The translations under genes were made by a program, and so were the position numbers. A DNA stretch of 30,362 bases from Chara braunii (taxonomy: Eukaryota > Streptophyta > Charophyceae > Charales > Characeae): assembly GCA_003427395.1 (NCBI GenBank), contig BFEA01000019.1, positions 3,560,944 through 3,591,305 of the forward strand. Direction: 5' to 3'. The first letter of the stretch is position 1. Each line of letters starts with the position of its first letter. The notes below the pieces were generated by a model that was not told the DNA's origin, did not search any database, and saw only the letters and a list, made by a program, of their open reading frames with translations. Below are positions 19,092 to 27,737 of this stretch, piece by piece.

Positions 19092-19600
19092 CGCGGAGGG
19101 GGACAGCGCTCTGTTGAAGCGCTGCGCTACCGATGGTATCGACATTCGGAGACGGCGGCGCTCTGCGTCGGCAGCAAGGCGCGGGATTCGGGTTGTGGGG
19201 GCGGAGCTATGGAGTACTCGGTACTCTCTAGGTTCGGCCACCACCCTCAGCCTTGATAAAGGGCTGCGCCTCTCTGTGGAATATCAGGGAGCAGGGTGGT
19301 TCCCGTCCCTCCTACGACTTAAGCCTCCAGAATTCAAGTGTTATCTACTGCGGTATTATGCCCATTTATGGGTTAAATACATTGCAAACTGCACGAAGAA
19401 GGGAGAGAGGCTCTAGTGCTTGGCAAACGGTGCGTCAGACAGCGGCACTTCCAGGAGCAGTGGGAGGGTAACTGGCAGCGGTGGGACTGTTGTTCTGAGG
19501 AGCATGTACAAAGTACTAGTGACTATCTCAACCGGGAGCGTGAAGACAGGACCTGTAGGGCGACGGGCACGGGCTGTTTGGTCGACTGGGTGAAACCGCG
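19092..19600. repeat. Second copy of the ~640-bp tandem duplication
   Basis: This is the partner of 18466-19000, with the same landmarks. It ends shortly before a TATA-like CTATAAATGG at 19601. The open frame at 19072-19416 is not conserved in the other copy, so it is not called as a gene. Confidence 0.8.
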
Positions 19601-20530
19601 CCACTATAAATGGAGACACTCGTACTTTAGTTACATCGACTACTCTTATCTTGGCCTTTATTTACCTCAATTTCCAAATAATTATTACATTCCATTTTCA
19701 TCTCCATGACTTTTGAGTTACTCTGTCCTTGGTCTTATTCTTGGGTATTTTCAGTGGTTTCCTGGTCTGCTTTCTTAAGTTTCAGTTGTCAGTGAAATTC
19801 CGTTTGACATACTAGTTCTAGTACTTGGTTTGTAAGCAATAACAACGTATTTTTCATGTTTTAGGGTTTCCTCCCTCCTCTTAGTGGCAATTATAACGTC
19901 GGGAATATCGGTGCCCTTGGTGTGTGAGGGTGGGAGTGTATTCCGTAGCTCGGGTTCTCTGCGGGTGGCCGAGTTGGTAGTGAGCCAGATCCAAGCCTGT
20001 TCTTATTTGGATTTCAGCATGACTTTCCTATGAGCTAGAAGTTGGAAGTGGGCTTACTAAGTTACTACATTTCTTACATTTCGTATCTGATGGGTTTTAT
20101 AGGCCAGATCCCTGCTCCCTCTATAGTGTGCACTTCAGCACACGCCTCTTGCTTGTAGGAAAGGGAAGAGCCCAGGGCGGTGAACTTAGCTCGGAACTTG
20201 AATTTGTCTACTTGGTTGATTTCGGTCCGCTCGTAAACTTGATTGGTAATCCAGCGCCTGCCATGGAAACTCTGGTGAATTTGATAGGTTGAGTTAGTTA
20301 GGCAGGATTTACTTCAAGTTCATAGATTAGCAGTAGTTCTTGACCGATTCACGAGCTGTATTGGGCCGTAAGCGAAAATGGGCAACAAAAAAATAGAGAG
20401 ATTGCTTGGTATTGGTATTAGACTTCGGTTCCGGTTCTGCCAGACTTATAACTTAAAGCGAAACTGGCTAATGATGCCAGGATAACTCAGGGTTGAATTG
20501 TGAGGTCCCTGGCCTCGGTTCGCTTTGTTA
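19601..20530. other. AT-rich intergenic stretch, no gene seen
   Basis: It contains a TATA-like CTATAAATGG at about 19601 followed by AT-rich sequence. A perfect A-box match (TGGCCGAGTTGG, 19966-19977) has no recognisable B box downstream. This could be LTR or SINE remnant material, but no terminal repeats were found. Confidence 0.35.
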
Positions 20531-20605
20531 AAAATAATAATAATAATAATAATAATAATAATTGTATATGTGGGAAAAAATAAAATAAAAATAAAAAATA
20601 AAAAA
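20531..20605. repeat. (AAT)n microsatellite and A-rich run
   Basis: About ten AAT units are followed by AAAAT-type repeats to about 20605. TTGTATATGTG occurs on both sides (about 20563 and 20607), so the A-rich run may be a retroposon tail with an ~11-bp duplication. Confidence 0.7.
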
Positions 20606-21113
20606 ATTGTATATGTGTGTAGTAACATCGATCGATATTCTGCCCCCCCTTTGTGGGCGAAAAAGGGCGAAAATTTATCCTGGGTTTTGTTCACAGAGGG
20701 GGCCAAAGTTCTTCTTTTTTTTTTTGGAAGAATTTAAGATTTTATATTATCAATGGAGGGCGGATGAAGTTCTTCACTCCATTGTTGGCAGTAGAAAACT
20801 TTTCGGGACGTCCCGCCGCGCTCCCCGCACTCTCTTGCTCGTGCTCCCGGCACTGTCGTGGAAGTCCAGCCGCTCTCCGGGCACTCTCTCCCCACCCGGG
20901 CCCGACGTGGGCCCGCTATTGGCAGACAGGGGAGGTCCAAAGAGGGGGGGGATGAGGAATACACTGCACAGAGATGGGGAAAAGGAACCAGGAACGAGGA
21001 GGAATGAACAAGGTGCACAAAGTGCACAGGGAGAAGGGAGAAGGAAGAAGGAAAAAGGACGAAAGAGGAACGAAGTTCAACGAGGGAAGAGGTGTTCTTC
21101 GGGACTATCCCTG
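20606..21113. other. Intergenic, no gene seen
   Basis: A short hairpin lies at about 20753-20786 (CAATGGAG..CTCCATTG). The rest is GC-rich, then purine-rich, sequence. A long plus-strand open frame exists, but its composition follows local base bias and no domain is visible. Confidence 0.4.
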
Positions 21114-21292
21114 GGGGGGTGGTCTCACTAGCAAAGAGAATCACATCGAATGCCTGAATCTGGACGAGGTTATGGAGATGTGCAGGAAATAGAGATTGCC
21201 AGTGAACTGCTTTTCTGCATCTCTGCATAAAACACAACCAGATTCAGGAGCTCCATCCTATCTTCTATGCTACCTATAGTGGGACCTCAGCC
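21114..21292. mobile_element. Palindromic GTCCCACT-family MITE, CTG flanks
   Basis: Left terminus GGGGGGTGGTCTCACTAGC and right terminus TATAGTGGGACCTCAGCC. The inner arms carry CTGAATCTGGACG and its inverse. CTG flanks both ends (21111-21113 and 21293-21295), a 3-bp target duplication. Confidence 0.75.
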
Positions 21293-21298
21293 CTGGGG

Positions 21299-21500
21299 CA
21301 CAGAGATGGCACACATAGATCGACAACGAAGTGGACAAAGTGGACAAAGTGGACAGACGAGGAAAGAAGGAACGAAGTACTGTGCCGCGCAAGCGCGGAA
21401 GCGCAGCCACTCAGGAGCAAGACCGGCCGGCGGGCAGGGCTTGAAGCGCACAGAACGAAAAGGATTGAGAACGGGCGTGGGCACACCACTCTTGGAACGG
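21299..21500. repeat. Purine-rich block with 9-bp repeats
   Basis: AAGTGGACA repeats three times at about 21329-21356. Related GTGCACA repeats lie near 21009, so the segment is probably distantly duplicated. No gene was seen. Confidence 0.5.
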
Positions 21501-21552
21501 GGAATTTTTTGAAGAGCTGTCAGGTGTTCTCAAGAGTTGGGTTTTGAAGAGC

Positions 21553-21642
21553 TATCGGCCCCTCGCCGCATTGAGTTAACTGAAAGCGTGAATGTGGACA
21601 TGTTCGTAGAGATGTGCGGTCGAGGAAACTCAACGCCAGCAC
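21553..21642. mobile_element. Half of a palindromic MITE (truncated)
   Basis: ATTGAGTTAACTGAAAGCGT followed by GAATGTGGAC, GAGATGTGCGG and GGAAACTCAACGCC matches the left and central parts of the family at 22827-22988 and 28288-28647. The right arm is missing; a tandem repeat begins instead. Confidence 0.5.
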
Positions 21643-21643
21643 G

Positions 21644-21855
21644 GCAACAACCTGGTTGTTTTTTGTGTTTTTTTTCATATTTCGTTTTCCCATTCCAAGG
21701 GCAAACTCGCAGTAGCACAGGTTTTGCAACAACCTGGTTGTGTTTTGTGTTTTTTTTTCGTTTGTCGCTTTCCGATGTCGAGGGCAAACTGCTGGCCTCA
21801 CCCTTTTTTTCGTTTGTCGCTTTCCGATGTCGAGGGCAAACTGCTGACCTCACCC
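21644..21855. repeat. Nested tandem repeats, ~83 and ~50 bp
   Basis: CAACAACCTGGTTGT starts copies at about 21645 and 21728. The second copy's 3' part (CGCTTTCCGATGTCGAGGGC) is repeated once more, nearly exactly, to about 21855. The copies are T-rich and no coding was seen. Confidence 0.8.
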
Positions 21856-21942
21856 GATATGCCTCCATGCTCTGGACAAGTGATGCTCTGCACAAGTGCT
21901 TCTTCACGGCCACAACCAAAGAATGTCGACCCAGGAAAGAGC

Positions 21943-22006
21943 AAATAAAATAACGATAGTCAACTTCCGAGCACAAATAAAATAACGATAGTCAACTTCC
22001 GAGCAC
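21943..22006. repeat. Exact 32-bp tandem duplication
   Basis: Two identical 32-bp units (AAATAAAATAACGATAGTCA and so on) lie at 21943-21974 and 21975-22006. Identity implies a recent duplication. Confidence 0.9.
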
Positions 22007-22407
22007 AAGCAACTCCTCCCGGGAAAAAGAACGAGTGCATCTTCCCACACAGAAGGGAAAGATGCATCCGTTACTACTACAGCATGCCATCTGCTGTGCA
22101 CACCTCCAAACCCACTTTGGCCCGGCCTTCCCAATCCGAAAATCGCACCCTCGCTGCCCGAAATGGAAAACCGGCCGCCGTCCATGAAAAGTGCCCGCCG
22201 ACCGCTTTTCGTGACCGCTGGTCTGGCCCCCTCCAACCGCACTCGCGACCACCCGGCCTACCGGTCTCTGCCCGGAGAGAGACTGCACCCTTCAATTACC
22301 CGTGTTACCACCCTATAAACCCCTTTCGCCGTTGTCGACATTTCCTAAAAGACTTTCTCGCTACGCGACAAAATGCAAGCGGTATAGCGCAGCCTCCTGG
22401 CTGCGAA
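22007..22407 (+). other. Unique stretch with promoter-like TATAAA
   Basis: CCCTATAAACCCC (TATAAA at 22314-22319) sits in GC-rich, pyrimidine-rich sequence and could be a core promoter. The first ATG downstream (about 22372) opens only a very short frame, and a palindromic element starts at 22411. No gene product was recognised, so this may be a promoter relic. Confidence 0.3.
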
Positions 22408-22410
22408 CTG

Positions 22411-22576
22411 GGGCCTGGTCCCATTAGCAAAAAAGATTGGATTTAGTTCCTGAATCTGGACGTGTTTGTGGAGAGATCCCGAAAGTTATGATTAATCTGC
22501 TTTTCTGCATCTCTCCACAAAACTTATCCCGATTCAGGAATTCAATCCAATCCTATTTGCTGGTGGGACCAGCCCC
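22411..22576. mobile_element. Palindromic GTCCCA-family MITE, CTG flanks
   Basis: 166 bp. Left GGGCCTGGTCCCATTAGC, right GCTGGTGGGACCAGCCCC. The inner arms are CCTGAATCTGGACGTG and its inverse. CTG flanks it at 22408-22410 and 22577-22579, and the latter is shared with the next element. Confidence 0.85.
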
Positions 22577-22579
22577 CTG

Positions 22580-22745
22580 GGCCGAGGTTCCACTTCCAAA
22601 GAGGATTGGGTTAACCGCCTGAATCTGGACGGCTTTTACACAGAGATGCAGAACAGCAGATCTATCTTGAGTGTGTGCACCTCTCCGCAAACACGTCCAG
22701 ATTCAGACCTTCAATCCAATCCTGGTTGCTAGTGGGACCTTGCCC
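22580..22745. mobile_element. Palindromic GTCCCA-family MITE, CTG flanks
   Basis: 166 bp, abutting the previous element. Left GGCCGAGGTTCCACTT, right CTAGTGGGACCTTGCCC, same CTGAATCTGGACG inner motif. CTG lies at 22577-22579 and 22746-22748, so the two elements share the middle CTG. Confidence 0.85.
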
Positions 22746-22826
22746 CTGGAGCACAAAGAACGAAGGAGGAACACATAGAACCGAAGGGAGCAAGAATTGA
22801 GCGACAAACTGTTGCTCCAATCCCCG

Positions 22827-22988
22827 GGGCCAAGTCCCACTAGCAGCGTTGAGTGTCCTCAACGCCTGAATCTGGACGTGTTCTTGGGGATGTGCGGTTG
22901 AGGAATCTCAACACCATTTCTGCACATCTCCTCAAACACGCCCAGATTCGTGTTGAGGAAACTCAACGCTGCTAGTGGGACTTGGCCC
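22827..22988. mobile_element. Palindromic GGGCCAAGTCCCACTAG MITE
   Basis: 162 bp. Termini GGGCCAAGTCCCACTAGCAG and its inverse, then GTTGAG and CCTGAATCTGGACG motifs facing their inverses. The flanking triplets are CCG (left) and CCA (right), an imperfect duplication. Confidence 0.85.
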
Positions 22989-23094
22989 CCAGCCCCAGGA
23001 GCGTGTAAATGGTCGTATGAATCGGTATGATCAATAAGAAACATTATTTTGTTTTGTTTAATATGTACATGCATGTACAAAATAATCAGATCAG

Positions 23095-24629
23095 GGGCCT
23101 ATCCTCAGAACCTGGTCCAAAATTCTCCCAACTGCTATTAAACCCCCTACATCATACTCAGAGATTCTATCAACTTGCCTATTCGAGAACCCTTCTATCC
23201 TGAACGCATCCGGTCACACCTTCTCAGTGGCAAACTCCCCTGGCAACTTCGCCAGGAAGTGGCTACAGAAAGGTGTTTGGAAGGTGGAGCACTTATGGGA
23301 CAATCAAAACTCAAGCTGGTACCCGGCAGAGATGATCCGACGCAAGCTAAGGGGACTGCACAATGTGGAACTACACTGAAGATTACTGATCGCAGCAATT
23401 CCTCCAGCCTGGATCTCAAGACTTCAAGAAGGCAATGCGAGAGTAGATGAACATTCATGGTGGAGAGACACAGACGAACCGACCCGTTATTACCAGTCCC
23501 TCAAACAAGGCCCACGAGAGACCGCAAAAGTGACCTCCTGGAAGCTCTCGAAGGGTTATCTTCAGCAAGTTGCTCCACCATCCCAGACACTCAATCTTGA
23601 GTCCTGTGTCGAGGTAAAGGTCACAGAGCACATCTGCAAGAATGGAAAGATCAAGTTAATTCCGGTTAAAGGAGGAGCACCATTCAGGACCTGGAAAGTG
23701 GATGAAACGGGAATTGGCTGGTCGCTAGCTGCATCATCTCCTTCAACTTCTACAGTGCTTCTTCCAGAATACTCCTCACGGACGGGCTACAAGATGCATT
23801 CCAAGGCATCTGCTCTTCAGATCAGAGCCTGGGATTCATGGAACAGACAAGCTACAAAATGGCAGGTGCCGGGCCCGGGCCTTACTTGGTTCCACTTCTT
23901 CATTAGAGTCATTCTGGAATTCATGGAGGTNAAATTAGCAGGGCTGCAATGGNTTCATCTGCACAACAGTATCCCCACTGCACTCTGGTGTGCGGAGAAA
24001 GGCATGGATGTACTCACAACTTGTGATGTCTGCCCACATCAGTCCCTGGAAGATTCATCCCACCTATGGTGGGAGTGCGTGGTTGCTAGGGGCTTCTGGG
24101 ATTGGATGAACAGATTATGGTTTGCAGCTTATGCTTACTTTCCATACTGGACTAGGAATGTGGTTCTGTTTGGGNACCAAACAGACTCAACCAGGTCAGT
24201 GATAGGTAACGAGTTCCGAGTTATTGGCTTTTGGACATTGTGGATGGCACGTAGAGATAGGAGATTTAGTAACACTTATTGGTCGGTCTCTAGGCTGAGA
24301 AACTTCTTCAAACTAGCTATTAGAAACATGATCTTTGCGGAATGGTGAAACAGAGTGGCCCGCAGGACTCAGGAACCCAGAAGTTACTTTTGGACCGCTG
24401 GGCCTCGGAATTCAAATGGATACGTTTCTCAGATAAGAATCACCTGGTAGTTACTAGACTCTTGTGGGATGAGAAGGAGGACTGGATCCTCCCTCAGGAT
24501 CCCGAAGCTTTGATGATATGATGTTCCTTTCCATGCTGTTGAATAAGGGACGCTGGACCCGGTTTCCAGCAGGTGCAGCTCCCCACCAATAGATCGGAGC
24601 AATCTAAAAATAAAAAAAAAAAAAAAAAA
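23095..24629 (+). mobile_element. 5'-truncated LINE with target-site duplication
   Basis: The insertion begins inside the C-terminal part of an ORF2-type protein and ends in a poly(A) tract at about 24607-24629. AATCAGATCAG lies at both edges (23084-23094 and 24630-24640). Truncation at the 5' end plus an A tail and an ~11-bp duplication is the hallmark of target-primed reverse transcription. It sits between two palindromic MITEs. Three of the four N bases in the window are inside it, suggesting assembly difficulty with similar copies. Confidence 0.9.
23101..24348 (+). pseudogene. LINE ORF2 C-terminal fragment with zf-RVT domain
   Basis: Frame 1 is continuous from the 5' truncation point to a TGA at 24346, broken by one TGA at 23377. 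It contains the post-RT region (SWYPAEMIRRKLRGLH, and later HSWWRDTD) and then a zinc-binding reverse-transcriptase tail (zf-RVT). That tail has C-x2-C at 24022-24033 followed by a HL..C at 24061-24078. It continues into an FWTLWMARRDRRFSN segment typical of plant LINE C termini. Endonuclease and RT catalytic domains are absent. Unresolved bases at 23931, 23953 and 24175 leave three residues unknown. Confidence 0.88.
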
Positions 24630-24700
24630 AATCAGATCAGATAGGGAAAAAAAAAAAAAAGTCATCAGATCATGCACTGCTCCGTTGTTGAATGTGTCTG

Positions 24701-24864
24701 GGGCCAAGTCCCACTAGCAGCGTTGAGCTACCTCAAGGCCTGAATCTGGACGCTTTTGCCGAGATGTGCAGAAATGGTGTTGAGTTCCCTGAACTGCACG
24801 TCTCCACAAACACGTCCAGATTCAGAAGTTGAGCTAGCTCAACGCTGCTACTGGGACTTGGCCC
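24701..24864. mobile_element. Palindromic GGGCCAAGTCCCACTAG MITE, CTG flanks
   Basis: 164 bp, with termini GGGCCAAGTCCCACTAGCAG and the inverse with one change. The inner motif GCCTGAATCTGGACG faces CGTCCAGATTCAG. CTG lies on both sides (24698-24700 and 24865-24867). Confidence 0.9.
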
Positions 24865-24913
24865 CTGGTCTCATTAGACCGGTGCTGAGAATCGTGGAAG
24901 TGGAAGATTGCCG

Positions 24914-25010
24914 GGGCAAGGTCCCACTTGCACGGATTAAGAGAATCTGGCCGTTGATCTTTGCTACCTACGGTCAATATCGCTTTATCCGTGTAAGTGG
25001 GACCTAGCCC
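24914..25010. mobile_element. Short palindromic MITE, CCG flanks
   Basis: 97 bp. Left GGGCAAGGTCCCACTTGCAC, right GTAAGTGGGACCTAGCCC. It lacks the CTGAATCTGGACG inner motif and has a different centre (24949-24975). CCG lies on both sides (24911-24913 and 25011-25013). It is a second subfamily with the same terminal theme. Confidence 0.85.
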
Positions 25011-25013
25011 CCG

Positions 25014-25628
25014 CAGTGCGCGTACGACCTGTGATGAAGGCGGATAGCGACCTGCGAAAAACGTCCAAGGACAGCAACACCGCTTCGAAAGTTTTTTTTT
25101 CTTTTTTTTTTTTTGGGAAAGCTTCCTGCATGCTGATACCGAAACATGTGCGTGTTCCAAACCAACACGGGTGTGAGTGTGAGCGCGAGTGGGTTGTGTG
25201 TGGTGTGTGGGAGAGTGTTGGCCATAGCCTCTGCTGCTACTCGATGAAGGGTGGGGGACGATGAGAAAGGGAGGCACAGCTACTGGCAGGTCTCNGTCTT
25301 TGTGTTAGCCAGACCCCCACTGGCGGCCCCAACCCTATACCCTAACCATTAGGGGCAAGGGGCAACATGAAATCTCCCCGTCACAGAGAGAGGAAACTAT
25401 GCTTGCAGGGGTCCCCTCTAGATAGTCTTAGGAGTAGGTAGTGGAAGGTAAAAAGAAACAGAAGTTGAGAGAAGAATATAGAAAAAAAAAATAAAGACGA
25501 AATGTGTGCGTGTTTAGTTATATAGTTTCGTCGGCCGAGGATGCCGGTGCTTGGCGTCGAGTTGTTGTGCTTGTATCGATCGTACATTATCTTGTCCCAG
25601 GGCAAAGGGCGAACGTCTGTGTCCTCTC
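25014..25628. other. Intergenic, no gene seen
   Basis: Contains a T-rich run (25091-25114), GT-rich sequence near 25170-25215, an N at 25295 and an AT-rich stretch near 25480. Open frames are short and show no domains. Confidence 0.4.
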
Positions 25629-25631
25629 CTG

Positions 25632-25930
25632 GGGCCGTGTCCCACTACCTTCTTCCCCCGAATACAACGTACGGTCATTATAGCTGCATTTGTCGCATCT
25701 TTCTGTCTAGATACAGCTACAATGACCGTACGTTGTATTTGGGGAAAGAAGGCGGCGGTTTAGTTTTTTCGTGTATTTCCCAATGTAGTCATACTTTTTT
25801 TTTTTTTTTTTTTTTTCAATTACCAACGTAGTCACACTACAGCAGGGCCGTGAGATTTTCAGATGGCATGGCAAGGAGCCATATGTATATTCGAAACCAG
25901 AACAAAACCTCGAGAAGTGGGACATGGCCC
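25632..25930. mobile_element. Palindromic MITE carrying a nested element
   Basis: Left terminus GGGCCGTGTCCCACTA, right terminus GTGGGACATGGCCC. The interior holds the TA-flanked hairpin at 25648-25752 and a T-run at 25796-25816. The flanking triplets are CTG (25629-25631) and CCG (25931-25933), so the duplication is imperfect. The next element starts directly at 25934. Confidence 0.65.
25648..25752. mobile_element. TA-flanked hairpin MITE, copy 1 (nested)
   Basis: 105 bp, with arms starting CCTTCTTCCCCCGAATAC and facing their inverse (GTATTTGGGGAAAGAAGG). The inner arm AACGTACGGTCATTATAGCT also faces its inverse. It follows TA at 25646-25647, within the CACTA of the host element's left terminus. 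The right TA is not preserved. Confidence 0.85.
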
Positions 25931-25933
25931 CCG

Positions 25934-26087
25934 GGGCCAAGTCCCACTAGCAGCGTTGAGCTACCTCAACACCTGAATCTGGACGAGACGTGCAGTTCAG
26001 GAAACTCAACCCCATTTTTGCACATCTCCTCAAAAGCGTCCAGATTCAGGCGTTGAGGTAGCTCAACCTGCTAGTGGGACTTGGCCC
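25934..26087. mobile_element. Palindromic GGGCCAAGTCCCACTAG MITE, CCG flanks
   Basis: 154 bp, with strong complementarity of the arms, including ACCTGAATCTGGACG and its inverse. CCG lies on both sides (25931-25933 and 26088-26090). Both triplets are shared with neighbouring elements. Confidence 0.9.
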
Positions 26088-26090
26088 CCG

Positions 26091-26188
26091 GGGGGCTAGG
26101 TCCCACTTGCACGAATTAAGAGATACTGACCGTAGGTAGCAAAGATCAACGGTCGAAATCTCCTAATTTGCGCAAGTGGGACCGTGCC
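26091..26188. mobile_element. Short palindromic MITE, inverted copy
   Basis: 98 bp, the same subfamily as 24914-25010. The central 27 bp (26128-26154) match the reverse complement of 24949-24975 at 26 of 27 positions, so it lies in the opposite orientation. CCG flanks it at 26088-26090 and 26189-26191. Confidence 0.85.
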
Positions 26189-26191
26189 CCG

Positions 26192-26590
26192 GGCTATTGT
26201 AGGTGCTACTACGGTAGCTCAGCACCAGATATGCCTCGGTCCCGGCCGTCGATCTTCATAGTCTACTGTCAGAAGCTAACAATACGTCGGGTCGGTTGGT
26301 CAGTATAATGTGTGAGAGGGACTACGTAGGTTGTGTGTTCAATTACCCCGTATGGAATGAAGGAACGAATTCGCAGCCAGGAATGGCTGCGTATACGGGG
26401 TTGCGTTTTGTCGTTTAGCGGCTGCGTTTCCGTTTGGGGAATGTTGTCGACCTTTTCGGATGCAGCGAGACGGCCACGTTGTCCAGCTGCATTCACAATG
26501 TTGTCGGGTGGAGAGTCGTGCAACTAGGCCTTAAAAACAGGTGTAAGTGGGTATACAGGGCGTCGTGGTCGCCGACAGGAGACAGACCGG
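26192..26590. other. Intergenic, small repeated hairpin
   Basis: The hairpin TCGCAGCCAGGAATGGCTGC at 26371-26390 recurs with one change at 27038-27057, so part of this region is duplicated there. No gene was recognised. Confidence 0.45.
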
Positions 26591-26607
26591 TCGTTCCGTG
26601 AGGTAAC

Positions 26608-26790
26608 ATGGCGGCGGTCGCGGCGGAGGACGCGTGGTCGCTGGAGACCGACCCGTCGTGTAGGAAAGTCGGGAAAGGTTTATCTGACTGTGCGTTAAAT
26701 AGGGAGATCGATGGCCCAGATGTAATCCACACATCGATTCAGAATGTTGGGGGCGTTCATTGTTGCGAGGCCCCGGACACATGGGCCGAA
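26608..26790 (+). CDS. Possible first exon, unknown product
   Basis: AACATGGCGGCGG has A at -3 and G at +4, a favourable plant start context. The frame reads MAAVAAEDAWSLETDPS and stays open to the T-run at about 26800. AAAGGTTTAT near 26674 could be a splice donor. There is no recognisable domain, no continuation exon and an overlapping minus-strand frame, so this is only a candidate. Confidence 0.15.
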
Positions 26791-26832
26791 AGATGGTCGT
26801 TTTTTTTTTTTTTTTTTTTTGGTATTGTGTGT

Positions 26833-26934
26833 ATCTTACCTGTGAAGGCGGACAGGTGCACAGCGCGTTTCAGGCTTTCTTGAATCTTACCTGTGAAGGC
26901 GGACAGGTGCGCAGCGCGTTTCAGGCTTTCTTGA
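26833..26934. repeat. 51-bp tandem duplication, one mismatch
   Basis: Two units (26833-26883 and 26884-26934) starting ATCTTACCTGTGAAGG differ at one base by eye, so the duplication is recent. It encodes a repeated peptide in one frame, but that frame runs through a poly(T) run and is not called a gene. Confidence 0.9.
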
Positions 26935-27443
26935 TTCGGGTCTGCGCTGCGCTGAGGGGCAGCCGGCTGCACCTGGCTGCCATTGTATGTCTTTCTGTGG
27001 GTAGATCCGGCTGCGTGGTGGAACTCGGAGCGGCAGTTCGCAGCCAGGAATGGCTGTGTTGTTGGCTGCGTCCTGTATCCGCCCTCAATCACAGCATAAG
27101 GATCCTTCTTTTTCTTTTTTTTTCCCCGTGTGATTGTCCCCTACATGGCCTCACTGAGGGCACAGTCAGACTAGCACCTCATTGAATGTAACTGGCAGTT
27201 ATCGTGGCATTTGGGATGTTTGTTTTTCACAGGTCGACAACAAAAGTGCAGCGAAGCTCTCGTGGGCTGGTCACCGGCCCGCCGCCGTCCTGGCTGCGTC
27301 CCCACGCCCGAGCATGGTATCAGTTGGACATACATATACACATGCAACGGCGGGGTTTGACATTAGTGATGCCGAATGATTGGAGATCATCAAGGTGGAA
27401 GATTCACACCAGATTGACGCGGATGCAGTCATCTACCTTCTTC
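26935..27443. other. Intergenic, no gene seen
   Basis: Contains the second copy of the small hairpin (27038-27057) and a T-rich run near 27111-27123. Open frames overlap on both strands with no domain. Confidence 0.4.
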
Positions 27444-27445
27444 TA

Positions 27446-27551
27446 CCTTCTTCACCCGAATACAACGTACGGTCATTATAGCTGTATCTGGACTGAAAGA
27501 TGCCTCAAATACAGCTATAATGACAGTACGTTGTATTCGGGGGAAGAAGGG
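27446..27551. mobile_element. TA-flanked hairpin MITE, copy 2
   Basis: 106 bp, with arms CCTTCTTCACCCGAATACAA facing their inverse. TA lies on both sides (27444-27445 and 27552-27553). The terminal ten bases CTACCTTCTT are duplicated just to the left at 27433. The TA duplication fits Tc1/mariner-type elements. Confidence 0.88.
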
Positions 27552-27612
27552 TAGTCTTGGTGAAGTTGAAGGCGGTTGTTGCATGCGGGGTCGGTGACAA
27601 TGACAAAGGTAA

Positions 27613-27734
27613 GGGCGTCGCCACACCACTCCAGAAATGTGCAAATTGAGAATGAACTTCCGGCTAGAACATGGCCAGATGCGACTGCCAATTTTTTGTC
27701 TTTTTTGCATTTCTACAGTGGTGTGGCGAGGCCC
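27613..27734. mobile_element. Hairpin MITE, TAA target duplication
   Basis: 122 bp, with termini GGGCGTCGCCACACCACT and AGTGGTGTGGCGAGGCCC. TAA flanks both ends (27610-27612 and 27735-27737). The 3-bp TAA duplication and GG-rich termini fit the PIF/Harbinger (Tourist-like) class. This is an assignment by pattern only. Confidence 0.8.
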
Positions 27735-27737
27735 TAA

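Noticed and set aside
19966-19977. RNA polymerase III A box of a tRNA or SINE
   Set aside because: Perfect A-box match, but no B box within a plausible distance and no tail or target duplication.
20607-21131. 174-codon plus-strand open frame
   Set aside because: It runs through a poly(T)-encoded Phe stretch and into a palindromic MITE. No domain, and the frame merges unrelated repeats.
25330-25350. Telomere-like CCCTAACC sequence
   Set aside because: Only one or two imperfect units; plant telomere repeats would be CCCTAAA arrays. Treated as chance.
26760-27185. 141-codon open frame with a repeated peptide
   Set aside because: It includes poly(T)-encoded Phe and a recent 51-bp duplication. 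The start lies in repeat sequence and no domain is seen.
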